Assembly: GCA_910577365.1 (NCBI GenBank)
Contig: CAJTMU010000013.1
Coordinates: 26,288-46,659, forward strand
DNA: 20,372 bases
Direction: 5' to 3'
Origin: an uncultured Oscillospiraceae bacterium
Lineage (GTDB): Bacteria > Bacillota > Clostridia > Oscillospirales > Ruminococcaceae
Shown here: piece after piece, positions 14,187 to 20,372 of the stretch
Numbering within the stretch: position 1 is the first letter of the stretch
How the letters are laid out: each line of letters opens with the position of its first letter
The notes under the pieces: generated by a model
The model's database searches: none
What the model saw: only the letters and a program-made list of their open reading frames with translations
Told to the model about the DNA's origin: nothing
Program-made: the position numbers and the translations under genes

Positions 14187-15407
14187 TTGGTCACATACAA
14201 TAAGCTGTGGAAACTTCTTATTGACAAGGATATGAACAAAACCGATTTAAAAGAAGCGTCCGGTGTCAGTTTTAACGTTATGGCACGTATGGGCAAGAAT
14301 GAACCTATCTCGTTTGAGAGCATTGAAAAGATCTGCGCTGCTCTGAACTGCAATGTCGGTGATATTATTGACGTTACCTTTACCGCTCCCGTTATCAAAA
14401 AACAGTTTAGTTCAATTGAACTTTTCGCGGGCGCGGGCGGACTTGCCTTGGGAATTGAAAGAGCCGGGTTTAGCTCGCTGGGACTTATCGAGATCGACAA
14501 GGATGCGTCCGATACACTGAAGCTCAACCGCCCGAAATGGCGCGTAATCAATGATGATATTGCGAATATTTCATCACAGGAGCTTACCACTTATTTCGGG
14601 GTTCGGCAAGGCGAGCTTGATCTGCTTTCGGGCGGCGCGCCTTGTCAAAGTTTTTCGTATGCGGGGAAAAGGTTGGGACTTGAGGACGCGCGCGGAACGC
14701 TTTTTTACCACTATGCTAAGTTCTTAGAGCAGCTTCAGCCGAAAGTGTTTCTTTTTGAAAATGTTCGGGGGTTGCTTACTCACGATAAAGGGCGTACATA
14801 TCAGACGATTTTGGATATTTTTGAAGGCGCGGGGTATGTAATTCAAAAATCGGTACTCAATGCTTGGGATTACAGTGTTGCTCAGAAAAGAGAGCGCCTT
14901 ATAACTATTGGTATCCGTAAAGACTTAGCGAGGAAAATTCATTTTGAGTTTCCGACTCCACACAAATACAAGCCCGTTTTACGAGATATTCTCCTTGACT
15001 GCCCCAAAAGTGAGGGAACACCTTATTCCGAATACAAGAGAAAAATTTTTGAGCTTGTTCCTCCGGGAGGATATTGGCGTGATATTCCCGAGGATATTGC
15101 AAAGGAATATATGAAAAGCTGCTGGTATATGGAGGGCGGCAGAACGGGGATCTTGCGCCGTCTAAGTCTGGACGAGCCGTCGCTCACCGTGCTGACCTCC
15201 CCAAGCCAAAAGCAGACCGACAGATGTCACCCTTTGGAGGCTCGTCCGTTTACGATCAGAGAAAACGCTCGCTGTCAAAGTTTTCCCGATGATTGGAAAT
15301 TTTGCGGCAGTATAGGCTCTCAATACAAGCAAGTAGGAAACGCTGTTCCTGTGAATTTAGCGTATGAGATCGCGCTTAAAATCAAAGCCGCTTTGGAGGA
15401 ATTATAA
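14187..15407 (+). CDS. C5-cytosine DNA methyltransferase with N-terminal HTH (type II)
   Basis: A 406-residue modification enzyme that methylates cytosine in the recognition site of the partner endonuclease. Residues 1-68 form an XRE-like helix-turn-helix (DLKEASGVSFNVMARM). The catalytic part has motif I FAGAGG (80-85), motif IV GGAPCQSFS with nucleophile Cys153, motif VI ENV (191-193), motif VIII QKRER (233-237) and motif X GNAVPVN near the end; the target-recognition region lies about 255-345. The frame is open from an ATG at 14121, but that lies on the promoter. A TTG at 14187 with AGGAGG 9 bases upstream is the likely start. HTH-fused C5 methyltransferases can repress their own promoter. 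It overlaps the endonuclease start by one base (TAATG). Confidence 0.93.
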   Translation: MVTYNKLWKLLIDKDMNKTDLKEASGVSFNVMARMGKNEPISFESIEKICAALNCNVGDIIDVTFTAPVIKKQFSSIELFAGAGGLALGIERAGFSSLGLIEIDKDASDTLKLNRPKWRVINDDIANISSQELTTYFGVRQGELDLLSGGAPCQSFSYAGKRLGLEDARGTLFYHYAKFLEQLQPKVFLFENVRGLLTHDKGRTYQTILDIFEGAGYVIQKSVLNAWDYSVAQKRERLITIGIRKDLARKIHFEFPTPHKYKPVLRDILLDCPKSEGTPYSEYKRKIFELVPPGGYWRDIPEDIAKEYMKSCWYMEGGRTGILRRLSLDEPSLTVLTSPSQKQTDRCHPLEARPFTIRENARCQSFPDDWKFCGSIGSQYKQVGNAVPVNLAYEIALKIKAALEEL

Positions 15408-16228
15408 TGTGGAGTTTAAATTTTATTTCTGAAGATGATTTTACAAAGCACGTAAAGGCTACGATTGAAAAGTATGGTGAAAAGCTCGAATCGTTTGATT
15501 TGAAGCGGTTTAACAAGAACCTTATTGATCCCGTGAAGCTGATTTTCGACAAAACGGTTTACGGCTCAAGCTGGGAGCAGATCGTCAACAGCGAGATATT
15601 CCGTCAGCGCGACAAGTCCAACAACAATGATATAGGGTATTTTCATCAGAGAATCTTCAATTATATTGACAAGTGTCATGTTCCCGACAATGGTAATGAG
15701 GGCGGTTGGGACGTTATATTTGAAGATCAGAATGGCATAGCACTGCCCGATGGCAGCGTAGTACATACAATATATGTTGAGATGAAGAATAAACACAACA
15801 CGATGAACTCCGCATCAGCAGGAAAGACATTCATCAAGATGCAAAACCAGATTTTGAACGATGATGACTGCGCTTGCTTTTTGGTCGAGGCTATCGCAAA
15901 GCGTTCTCAGAACATAAAATGGGAGACCACGGTGGACTCGAAAAAGGTTGGACATAAGCTGATACGGCGAGTAAGCATTGATCAGTTTTATGCGCTGGTT
16001 ACCGGTCAAGAGGACGCGTTTTATCAGATGTGTATGGTTCTGCCCGAGGTCATTCAGAAATCGGTGGACGAGCTGTCGGGAACGATAGTGCCGCACGATA
16101 CGGTTATAGAGGAACTGAGGGAGATTGCGGACAAACAAAACATTGGATCGCGCGATTTGGCTACAGCTATGGCGGTTTATATGTTGGGGTTTGGGAGCTA
16201 TATAGGGTTTGTTCAAAAATACGAATAA
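15407..16228 (+). CDS. type II restriction endonuclease, Eco47II family
   Basis: A 273-residue endonuclease resembling the Eco47II family, whose named member cuts GGNCC. Recognisable stretches are DKSNNNDIGYFHQRIFNYID (69-88), VEMKNKHNTMNSAS (124-137) and IAKRSQNIKW. A PD-(D/E)xK centre is plausible with Asp102 in GGWDV and Glu125/Lys127 in VEMKNK. The start overlaps the methyltransferase stop by one base, so the two are coupled. GGNCC specificity is inferred from the family only. With the methyltransferase it defends the host against incoming DNA and also makes loss of the element costly. Confidence 0.88.
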   Translation: MWSLNFISEDDFTKHVKATIEKYGEKLESFDLKRFNKNLIDPVKLIFDKTVYGSSWEQIVNSEIFRQRDKSNNNDIGYFHQRIFNYIDKCHVPDNGNEGGWDVIFEDQNGIALPDGSVVHTIYVEMKNKHNTMNSASAGKTFIKMQNQILNDDDCACFLVEAIAKRSQNIKWETTVDSKKVGHKLIRRVSIDQFYALVTGQEDAFYQMCMVLPEVIQKSVDELSGTIVPHDTVIEELREIADKQNIGSRDLATAMAVYMLGFGSYIGFVQKYE

Positions 16229-16250
16229 AGGATTTGGGGGAATTTTTATT

Positions 16251-17069
16251 TTGGAAAAAATATGTAAAATAGTTTACTTTGATGAAGAATCTATAACTGA
16301 TTATGTTCAGATCGTTGCAGGCGGCGAACTTGAAAACACAACAGAACTGCTTAAATCTAAAGGGAGTAATACTGACACATCTTTGCAAGCAAATGGCAAG
16401 GTAGGAATAGGCGGTATTTTTAAGGCGTTATTGGGATGGGAGGCAGGTGCTTCAACGGAGGCATCAGTTGGTCTTTCCTTTGATAGCAGTAAAATGGTTA
16501 AAAATATTGTTAAAAACACTTTATTAACTGACTTTCTTAATGTTATAGATGATGCAAATATGGCAAAAACAACATCCAAACTCCCCCAGGGAACTATAAA
16601 GAAATTTAAAGGATATAAAATAACTACTGAGGAAAACTCATTATCTTATATTGTGATGGTTTCACCTTATTTAAGTATGCTTAAGAATGACAGCTCAATC
16701 TCTGCAGGAGAATTTAGCATTGCAATTGACAAACTCGATAACGCTTTAAGACACGCTAAAGGCTATTATGAATTTGTTGGTACAAAAGCGAGAAGTCGCG
16801 TCATTTTTAGATTTAATATAAATTCTTTTCGTAATGGTTATAAAATTAGTGATCTATTAAAGATGGATTTGAGTATTTACGCAATCAAGGTTGGACGTTC
16901 CTCTATTGAAAGTTTAAACGTGAACAAAGAACTGGGGGTTAATGTATCAGTTGTTCCAAGGGACAATCCATCCTATGAAGGGGTATCTGAAAATGAAAGT
17001 GTTGCGGTAAATAATCAAATGTTAGATGTTTTTGACGTTTTACTTGCAGGAGTTGAAGCTAATGACTGA
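16251..17069 (+). CDS. DUF6414-like protein, function unknown
   Basis: A 272-residue protein that I associate from memory with the uncharacterised DUF6414 group; no search was run. Residues 5-35 (KIVYFDEESITDYVQIVAGG) and about 85-100 (KNIVKNTLLTDFLNVID) look like its most conserved parts. Residues 50-76 are rich in Gly and Ala (GIGGIFKALLGWEAGASTEA) and could touch a membrane, but there is no clear transmembrane helix or signal peptide. A TTG at 16251 with GGGGGA about 10 bases upstream is the likely start; a TTG at 16209 inside the endonuclease gene is the alternative. It overlaps the next gene by eight bases. Base composition drops sharply to AT-rich here compared with the mob genes, suggesting separate origin. 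Confidence 0.7.
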   Translation: MEKICKIVYFDEESITDYVQIVAGGELENTTELLKSKGSNTDTSLQANGKVGIGGIFKALLGWEAGASTEASVGLSFDSSKMVKNIVKNTLLTDFLNVIDDANMAKTTSKLPQGTIKKFKGYKITTEENSLSYIVMVSPYLSMLKNDSSISAGEFSIAIDKLDNALRHAKGYYEFVGTKARSRVIFRFNINSFRNGYKISDLLKMDLSIYAIKVGRSSIESLNVNKELGVNVSVVPRDNPSYEGVSENESVAVNNQMLDVFDVLLAGVEAND

Positions 17070-18204
17070 AAAAATTATTATTTTCTATGGATGCAAGAAA
17101 GATTTTGAAGTTTTAATATCAAATGAAATTTCTGATGACGAAATAACTATGCCATTCATGGAGTTAATTCAACATTACAATGCAAGACTAAGACCTAACG
17201 AGTCTGGTGTTAGAGAGACCGCTCTTAGGCAACATATTCACATGGATAATTGTATTGTACGAGCAGATGACTATGGTTCGGTATTAGAACACGTCCTTTC
17301 GAATTTTGTTACTATAGTAACACTAAATCATGATATTGGAACGCTTTTCTTACATAATCCTCCCAAAAGAGTAAAAGAGTCTTTGTGTACTATATATAAC
17401 GATGTAATAGAATATCGTTATACGCAATATATGCCAATAACAAGGGAAAAATTAAAAGAAATATATAGCAATATAAGCGTAGATATTCTTGGTCAATCTA
17501 TTTGTAAAAAGCAAATTATTAGTGGCATATATCGACTAATTGCAAACAGTAGTATTAAACCGCTCGTTTTGATGTTATATGGGCCGTCAGGAGTTGGAAA
17601 AACTGAAAGTGCCAAAAGTATTAGTAAAACAATGGGTGGGAAGTTATTAAGAATCCAATTTTCAATGATGCAAACCGCAGAAGCATATAATTATATTTTT
17701 GGTTCTGAACATTCAAAGGGTAGTTTAGCAAAAGACATGATGTCCAGAGAAACTAATGTAATATTAATTGACGAGTTTGATAAAGTTAATCCCGCATTGT
17801 ATAATGCTTTTTATGAGTTGTTTGATGAGGGGCGATATGTCGATACATTTTATGAAGTTAATTTAGGGCAGGCTATATTTCTACTTACATGTAATTTCGA
17901 GAGTGAGGAGGAAATTAAGCATGTATTGGGACCAGCAATGTTTTCTCGAATTGGGTGTTGCATTAAATACCAAGAACTATCGACAGAACAAAAGCAAATT
18001 ATCATACAGAAATGGTATGATAAAATATGTGATTCACTTCTTGATGATGAAAAAGCAATTATCGCCAGAACAGATATTTTACAATGGTTTAATGAAAACG
18101 CCGAAAGATACGACAATATTCGTATTTTAAAAACAAAAATAGAACAGGCTGTTTTTGATAAGTTGTCAGAAGCTTTTATATTCGATGAAAAGCCACTACA
18201 ATGA
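17062..18204 (+). CDS. AAA+ ATPase, ClpB/ClpA D2-like, defence-type partner
   Basis: A 380-residue protein. Residues 1-135 match no domain I know. An AAA+ module of the Clp/Hsp100 D2 kind follows: Walker A GPSGVGKT (174-181), Walker B VILIDEFD (233-240), sensor 1 Asn278 (LLTCNF), Arg finger Arg296 (MFSRIG), then a small C-terminal helical domain (to about 375). No IGF/LGF-type loop for ClpP and no protease partner is seen. The start ATG at 17062 has AGGAG 9 bases upstream and lies inside the DUF6414-like gene (8-base overlap), so the two products are probably made together and act together. Two hand-counted 60-base stretches have about 27% and 37% GC, against 47% in the relaxase gene. Upstream in-frame start at 17026 is rejected for lack of a site. 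Confidence 0.8.
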   Translation: MTEKIIIFYGCKKDFEVLISNEISDDEITMPFMELIQHYNARLRPNESGVRETALRQHIHMDNCIVRADDYGSVLEHVLSNFVTIVTLNHDIGTLFLHNPPKRVKESLCTIYNDVIEYRYTQYMPITREKLKEIYSNISVDILGQSICKKQIISGIYRLIANSSIKPLVLMLYGPSGVGKTESAKSISKTMGGKLLRIQFSMMQTAEAYNYIFGSEHSKGSLAKDMMSRETNVILIDEFDKVNPALYNAFYELFDEGRYVDTFYEVNLGQAIFLLTCNFESEEEIKHVLGPAMFSRIGCCIKYQELSTEQKQIIIQKWYDKICDSLLDDEKAIIARTDILQWFNENAERYDNIRILKTKIEQAVFDKLSEAFIFDEKPLQ

Positions 18205-18249
18205 TAGTAACCTAATGATAATGTTTTATTTTCACGAAGTAATAACTCA

Positions 18250-18268
18250 TGGCAACATAATGGCAACA
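18250..18268 (+). repeat. right integrase arm-type sites of element 1
   Basis: TGGCAACA at 18250-18257 and 18261-18268, same orientation and 11-bp period as the left pair at 8490-8508. They end 100 bases before the right core. Confidence 0.72.
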
Positions 18269-18274
18269 AAAACT

Positions 18275-18319
18275 CGGATAGCCGATATTTTACGGATAAT
18301 TCAGATAATGCGGATACCA
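18275..18319 (+). repeat. 9-bp direct repeats next to the right arm sites
   Basis: Five consecutive 9-base units, four of them C(G/A)GATANNN: CGGATAGCC, GATATTTTA, CGGATAATT, CAGATAATG, CGGATACCA. They lie between the right arm sites and the right core and may bind an accessory protein such as the excisionase. Confidence 0.5.
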
Positions 18320-18334
18320 CAAGCTAAATCCTCT

Positions 18335-18348
18335 AAACAAATTTGTTT
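18335..18348. promoter_or_regulatory. third CAAATTTG operator-like palindrome
   Basis: AAACAAATTTGTTT is a perfect 14-bp palindrome 20 bases before the right core. CAAATTTGTTTA here equals the operator in the xis-int promoter (9193-9204). Confidence 0.55.
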
Positions 18349-18368
18349 AAGGAGAGTTTATAGGGAGC

Positions 18369-18378
18369 GAGTGGGAAT
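18369..18378 (+). repeat. attR core of element 1 / attL core of element 2
   Basis: GAGTGGGAAT, an exact copy of the guaA 3' end. The next two bases AG would complete TAG, so guaA would still end Glu-Trp-Glu-stop if it were joined here. A second integrase module starts to the right, so this core is shared by tandem elements. Confidence 0.78.
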
Positions 18379-18438
18379 AGACAAAAGCCCCAAGCATACC
18401 GCATAACAAAGCCTTTTTCAAGATTTGCTTTAGCCGTT

Positions 18439-18457
18439 TGACCTCAATTTGACCTCA
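18439..18457 (+). repeat. left integrase arm-type sites of element 2
   Basis: TGACCTCA at 18439-18446 and 18450-18457, 11-bp period, starting 60 bases after the core, exactly as TGGCAACA does in element 1. The repeat differs from the element 1 repeat at three of eight positions, while bases around it (TTTG after the pair) agree. Confidence 0.7.
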
Positions 18458-18510
18458 TTTGGGTTTTACAGGGCGAGTTTTCAATTTTGTAATACTATTA
18501 TAAAAAATTA

Positions 18511-18541
18511 AGAGCCGTTGCGGTCGCAGCGGCTCTTTTTG
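18511..18541. terminator. bidirectional terminator at the left end of element 2
   Basis: AGAGCCGTTGCG pairs with CGCAGCGGCTCT (one wobble), followed by TTTTT on the plus strand and TAATTTTTT on the minus strand. It ends the repressor 2 transcript, and also transcription leaving element 1, which shows no clear terminator after the AAA+ gene. Confidence 0.87.
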
Positions 18542-18546
18542 TGCAG

Positions 18547-19149
18547 TTATTCATCGTTCAAATGCTGTTTTACCCACTCGATGTGTTTTTTTTGACGTTC
18601 CTCGCGGGAGAGTTTGGGAAATTCCTTTCGGCTTATGGGGTGGCTGTAATATTCTTTCAGCCGTACTTTTTCCGTTTCGTATGTTTCGTTGGATATGGAG
18701 TAGGAATCCAAATCACTGATGTTCTCGGAAATCTGACGTATACCGTTGCAGAATTCGGTATTGTTGGGGTTGGCGCTGTCGTTGCCGTAAACGGTCATTT
18801 GTACGGACCACCTCTCATTAGCGGTTTCGGTATCGTTCGGCAAATGGTCGTTTATCTTGAAATCTATTTTCAGCCCAGCTATTTCCGCCAAATCATATAC
18901 AGCTCCAAGCGCGTCACCCATTGTTCCAAAAGTCGACACGCTTTTTTCTATACCGCACAACCAGTCAAGCGACACGTTGAACGTCGTTGCTATGTTTACA
19001 AGCGAGACAACGGTCGGCTGCATTCTGTCCGTTTCGTATGCGGACAGCGTGGACTGCGGTATATCCAACATCGCGCAAAATTCCTTTTGACTGCACCCCG
19101 CGTTTTTGCGAACCTCGCGAATGCGCTCACCAAACTTCAATTCTGACAT
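18547..19149 (-). CDS. XRE-family repressor of element 2
   Basis: A 200-residue protein with an N-terminal Cro/CI-type HTH (about 1-65: GCSQKEFCAMLDIPQSTLSA, then YETDRMQPTVVSLVNIATTF), which is a textbook XRE domain. The rest (66-200) is charged and unrecognised; no autopeptidase motif is seen. The ATG at 19149 has GGAAGGTG about 7 bases upstream. It is divergent from the HTH/integrase operon of element 2 and probably represses it through the AT-rich palindromes at 19165 and 19285. Confidence 0.87.
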   Translation of the reverse strand: MSELKFGERIREVRKNAGCSQKEFCAMLDIPQSTLSAYETDRMQPTVVSLVNIATTFNVSLDWLCGIEKSVSTFGTMGDALGAVYDLAEIAGLKIDFKINDHLPNDTETANERWSVQMTVYGNDSANPNNTEFCNGIRQISENISDLDSYSISNETYETEKVRLKEYYSHPISRKEFPKLSREERQKKHIEWVKQHLNDE

Positions 19150-19164
19150 ATTTTAACACCTTCC

Positions 19165-19295
19165 ATATTTAATATAAATTTATTATAGCATAATAATATA
19201 AAAAATTCAAGTATTTTCTAAAAATTATAGAAAAAAGTATTGACAAGCTTAAAATATTATGATATTATATAACTACGGCGATAAATATTAAATAT
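19165..19295. promoter_or_regulatory. candidate operators of element 2
   Basis: ATATTTAATAT (19165-19175) and its complement ATATTAAATAT (19285-19295) are near-palindromes on either side of the divergent promoter region. The sequence is very AT-rich, so chance is possible. Confidence 0.4.
19240..19268 (+). promoter_or_regulatory. promoter of the element 2 HTH-int operon
   Basis: TTGACA (19240-19245), a 17-base spacer and TATTAT (19263-19268), at the same relative place as the element 1 promoter. Confidence 0.82.
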
Positions 19296-19323
19296 CCTGT
19301 TGCAAATTTAAGGAGGCTATCTT

Positions 19324-19533
19324 ATGACAAATCAGAACATTTACATTACGGCATCGGAATTAGCTAAGGTTATGGGCGTATCGAACGGACACGCCTACAA
19401 GCTGATCCGCGAAATGAATACCGAGCTGAAAAAGCAAGGCTACCTGACGATTGCGGGTAAGCTGCCCCGTGCGTATCTTGAGAAGTGTTTGTACGGCTTT
19501 TCGGCTGTTGCGGAAAGGAGTGTAGTGAAATGA
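19324..19533 (+). CDS. small HTH DNA-binding protein, excisionase-like (element 2)
   Basis: A 69-residue protein, mostly one helix-turn-helix (ASELAKVMGVSNGHAYKLIR). It aligns along its length with the protein at 9250-9447: both have LAK/VAK-LG/MGVS/IS, then AYK, then N(T/A)ELK and GY(L/M)TI(A/S)G. AAGGAGG lies 7 bases before the ATG. The gene overlaps the integrase start by four bases (ATGA). Likely excisionase or excision activator. Confidence 0.82.
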   Translation: MTNQNIYITASELAKVMGVSNGHAYKLIREMNTELKKQGYLTIAGKLPRAYLEKCLYGFSAVAERSVVK

Positions 19534-20372
19534 GAGCAAAGAAAGACCCTAAGACAGGAAAATGGTACATACGTTTCCGCTACACCGATTGGCAGGGCAA
19601 ACGCCGCGAAACTATGAAACGAGGATTTGATACTAAGCACGATGCGGAAGAGTGGCTTAGGACTTTCCTGTCGGAACAGAGTGCCGATCTGAATATCACT
19701 TTCGCGGATTTCACGGAGATGTATTTCAAGGGCATTGCTCCGCGTCTGCGTGAGAACACGCTGCGCACCAAGCACTATATCATTGATTTGAAGATAATGC
19801 CGTATTTTGGCGCAAAGAAAATCAATGAAATAACTCCCGCAAACATCATAGCTTGGGAAAATGAGATGTTGTCGAGCGGTTATTCCCAAACCTATATGAA
19901 AACCGTATATAATCAGCTTAACGCGATTTTCAATTATGCGGTGAAGTACTATGACTTGCGGTCAAATCCCTGTGCTAAAGCGGGTGCGATCGGCAAGAAC
20001 AAGGCAGATGAGATGAACTTTTGGACAAAAGACGAATTTATACGGTTTGTCGACTGTATTTCTGACAAGCCTATGGCTTACGCGGCGTACTGCACCTTGT
20101 TTTGGACAGGCTTGAGGATTGGCGAGCTTATGGCTCTCACTCCTGCCGACCTTGACTTTTCAAATAAAACGCTGACCGTTAGCAAATCGTATCAGCGGCT
20201 GGGGGACAGAGATGTGATCACACCACCAAAAACGCCAAAAAGCAACCGCACGATTTCTATTCCCGATTTTCTGTGCAACTTGCTTAAGAAGCATTGTGAA
20301 AGCCTTTACGGCATTAGTGATAAAGAAAGAATATTCCCTTTTACAAAGCACTTCCTACATCACGAAATGAAG
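19530..20372 (+). CDS. int: tyrosine recombinase, integrase of element 2 (3' end outside window)
   Basis: The frame from the ATG at 19530 is open for 281 codons to the window edge, with AAAGGAG upstream. It has the arm-binding domain (about 10-48, WYIRFRYTDWQGKRR), the core-binding domain, and the first catalytic residues Arg196 (GLRIGE) and Lys234 (PPKTPKS). The HxxR, His and Tyr motifs lie beyond the edge. It is strongly similar to the element 1 integrase throughout, for example NQL-AIF-(H/Y)AVK and ALTPAD(F/L)DF, which fits use of the same guaA core. Arm-site binding residues should differ, given the different arm repeats. Confidence 0.93.
   Translation, partial: MRAKKDPKTGKWYIRFRYTDWQGKRRETMKRGFDTKHDAEEWLRTFLSEQSADLNITFADFTEMYFKGIAPRLRENTLRTKHYIIDLKIMPYFGAKKINEITPANIIAWENEMLSSGYSQTYMKTVYNQLNAIFNYAVKYYDLRSNPCAKAGAIGKNKADEMNFWTKDEFIRFVDCISDKPMAYAAYCTLFWTGLRIGELMALTPADLDFSNKTLTVSKSYQRLGDRDVITPPKTPKSNRTISIPDFLCNLLKKHCESLYGISDKERIFPFTKHFLHHEMK

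Larger units (their letters stand above)
8430..18378 (+). mobile_element. element 1: integrative mobilizable element inserted at guaA
   Basis: About 9.95 kb between two GAGTGGGAAT cores. It has its own arm sites at both ends, repressor, HTH/excisionase-like protein, tyrosine integrase, MobC-like protein, RepA-like ATPase, MobV relaxase and defence-type cargo. No type IV secretion, coupling protein or FtsK-like gene is present, so it should be mobilised by a helper and is not self-conjugative. All genes except the repressor run rightwards. Boundaries are inferred from the repeated core. Confidence 0.82.
18379..20372 (+). mobile_element. element 2: left end of a second tandem integrative element (partial)
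   Basis: The layout copies the left end of element 1: core, 60 bases, paired arm repeats, bidirectional terminator, leftward XRE repressor, promoter, HTH protein, integrase. The right end is outside the window. The repressor has no clear similarity to that of element 1 beyond the HTH, while the HTH protein and integrase are plainly related. Confidence 0.8.

Noticed and set aside
18155..18406. Open frame crossing the right arm sites and core
   Set aside because: It starts inside the AAA+ gene, covers the arm repeats, the 9-bp repeats and the core, and has no ribosome binding site; the regular residues come from the DNA repeats.
8490..18457. The short direct repeats as a CRISPR array
   Set aside because: Units are 8 bp with 11-bp spacing in pairs only, with no spacers of typical length and no cas genes; they fit integrase arm sites.
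18541..19146. Plus-strand open frame of 201 codons
   Set aside because: It is antisense to the XRE repressor, which has a clear HTH and ribosome binding site.

Overview
The window suggests a Gram-positive anaerobe of the Clostridia, probably of the Ruminococcaceae/Oscillospiraceae kind. The clues are a BglG-type antiterminator driving a glucose PTS operon, AGGAGG-type ribosome binding sites, sigma-A-like promoters, clostridial protein sequences and moderate GC. This placement is by inspection, not by a database search.

Region 1 (1-6450, minus strand) is chromosomal housekeeping DNA. A PTS transcript runs leftwards: promoter, RAT/terminator switch, PRD antiterminator, EIICBA glucose-type permease (ptsG), HPr (ptsH), enzyme I (ptsI), terminator. 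HPr carries Lys at position 46 instead of the regulatory Ser. Further left are a broken nucleoside-kinase remnant and a low-molecular-weight protein tyrosine phosphatase.

Region 2 (6820-8431, plus strand) is guaA (GMP synthase) with its own consensus promoter. The 3' end of guaA, encoding Glu-Trp-Glu-stop, is the attachment site for mobile DNA.

Region 3 (about 8430-18378) is a complete integrative mobilizable element of about 9.95 kb. It lies between two copies of the 10-bp core GAGTGGGAAT, one in guaA (8420-8429) and one at 18369-18378. In order it holds integrase arm sites, a bidirectional terminator, a divergent XRE repressor, an operator/promoter region, a small HTH (excisionase-like) protein, a tyrosine integrase, a MobC-like protein, a RepA-like ATPase, a small membrane protein, a non-coding oriT-like region, a MobV relaxase and a second, paralogous small membrane protein. 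Cargo follows: a type II restriction-modification pair (HTH-fused C5 methyltransferase plus Eco47II-family endonuclease) and an AT-rich, translationally coupled pair made of a DUF6414-like protein and a ClpB-like AAA+ ATPase. The right arm sites and the second core copy close the element. It has no type IV secretion genes, so it would need a helper for transfer.

Region 4 (18379-20372) is the left end of a second, related element inserted in tandem at the same site. It repeats the layout: core, exactly 60 bp, paired 8-bp arm repeats, terminator, divergent XRE repressor, promoter, HTH protein, integrase. The window ends inside that integrase.

The most interesting material is the uncharacterised DUF6414-like/AAA+ pair next to a restriction system, the two matching small membrane proteins around the relaxase, and the two elements that share a core and spacing but have diverged arm sites.
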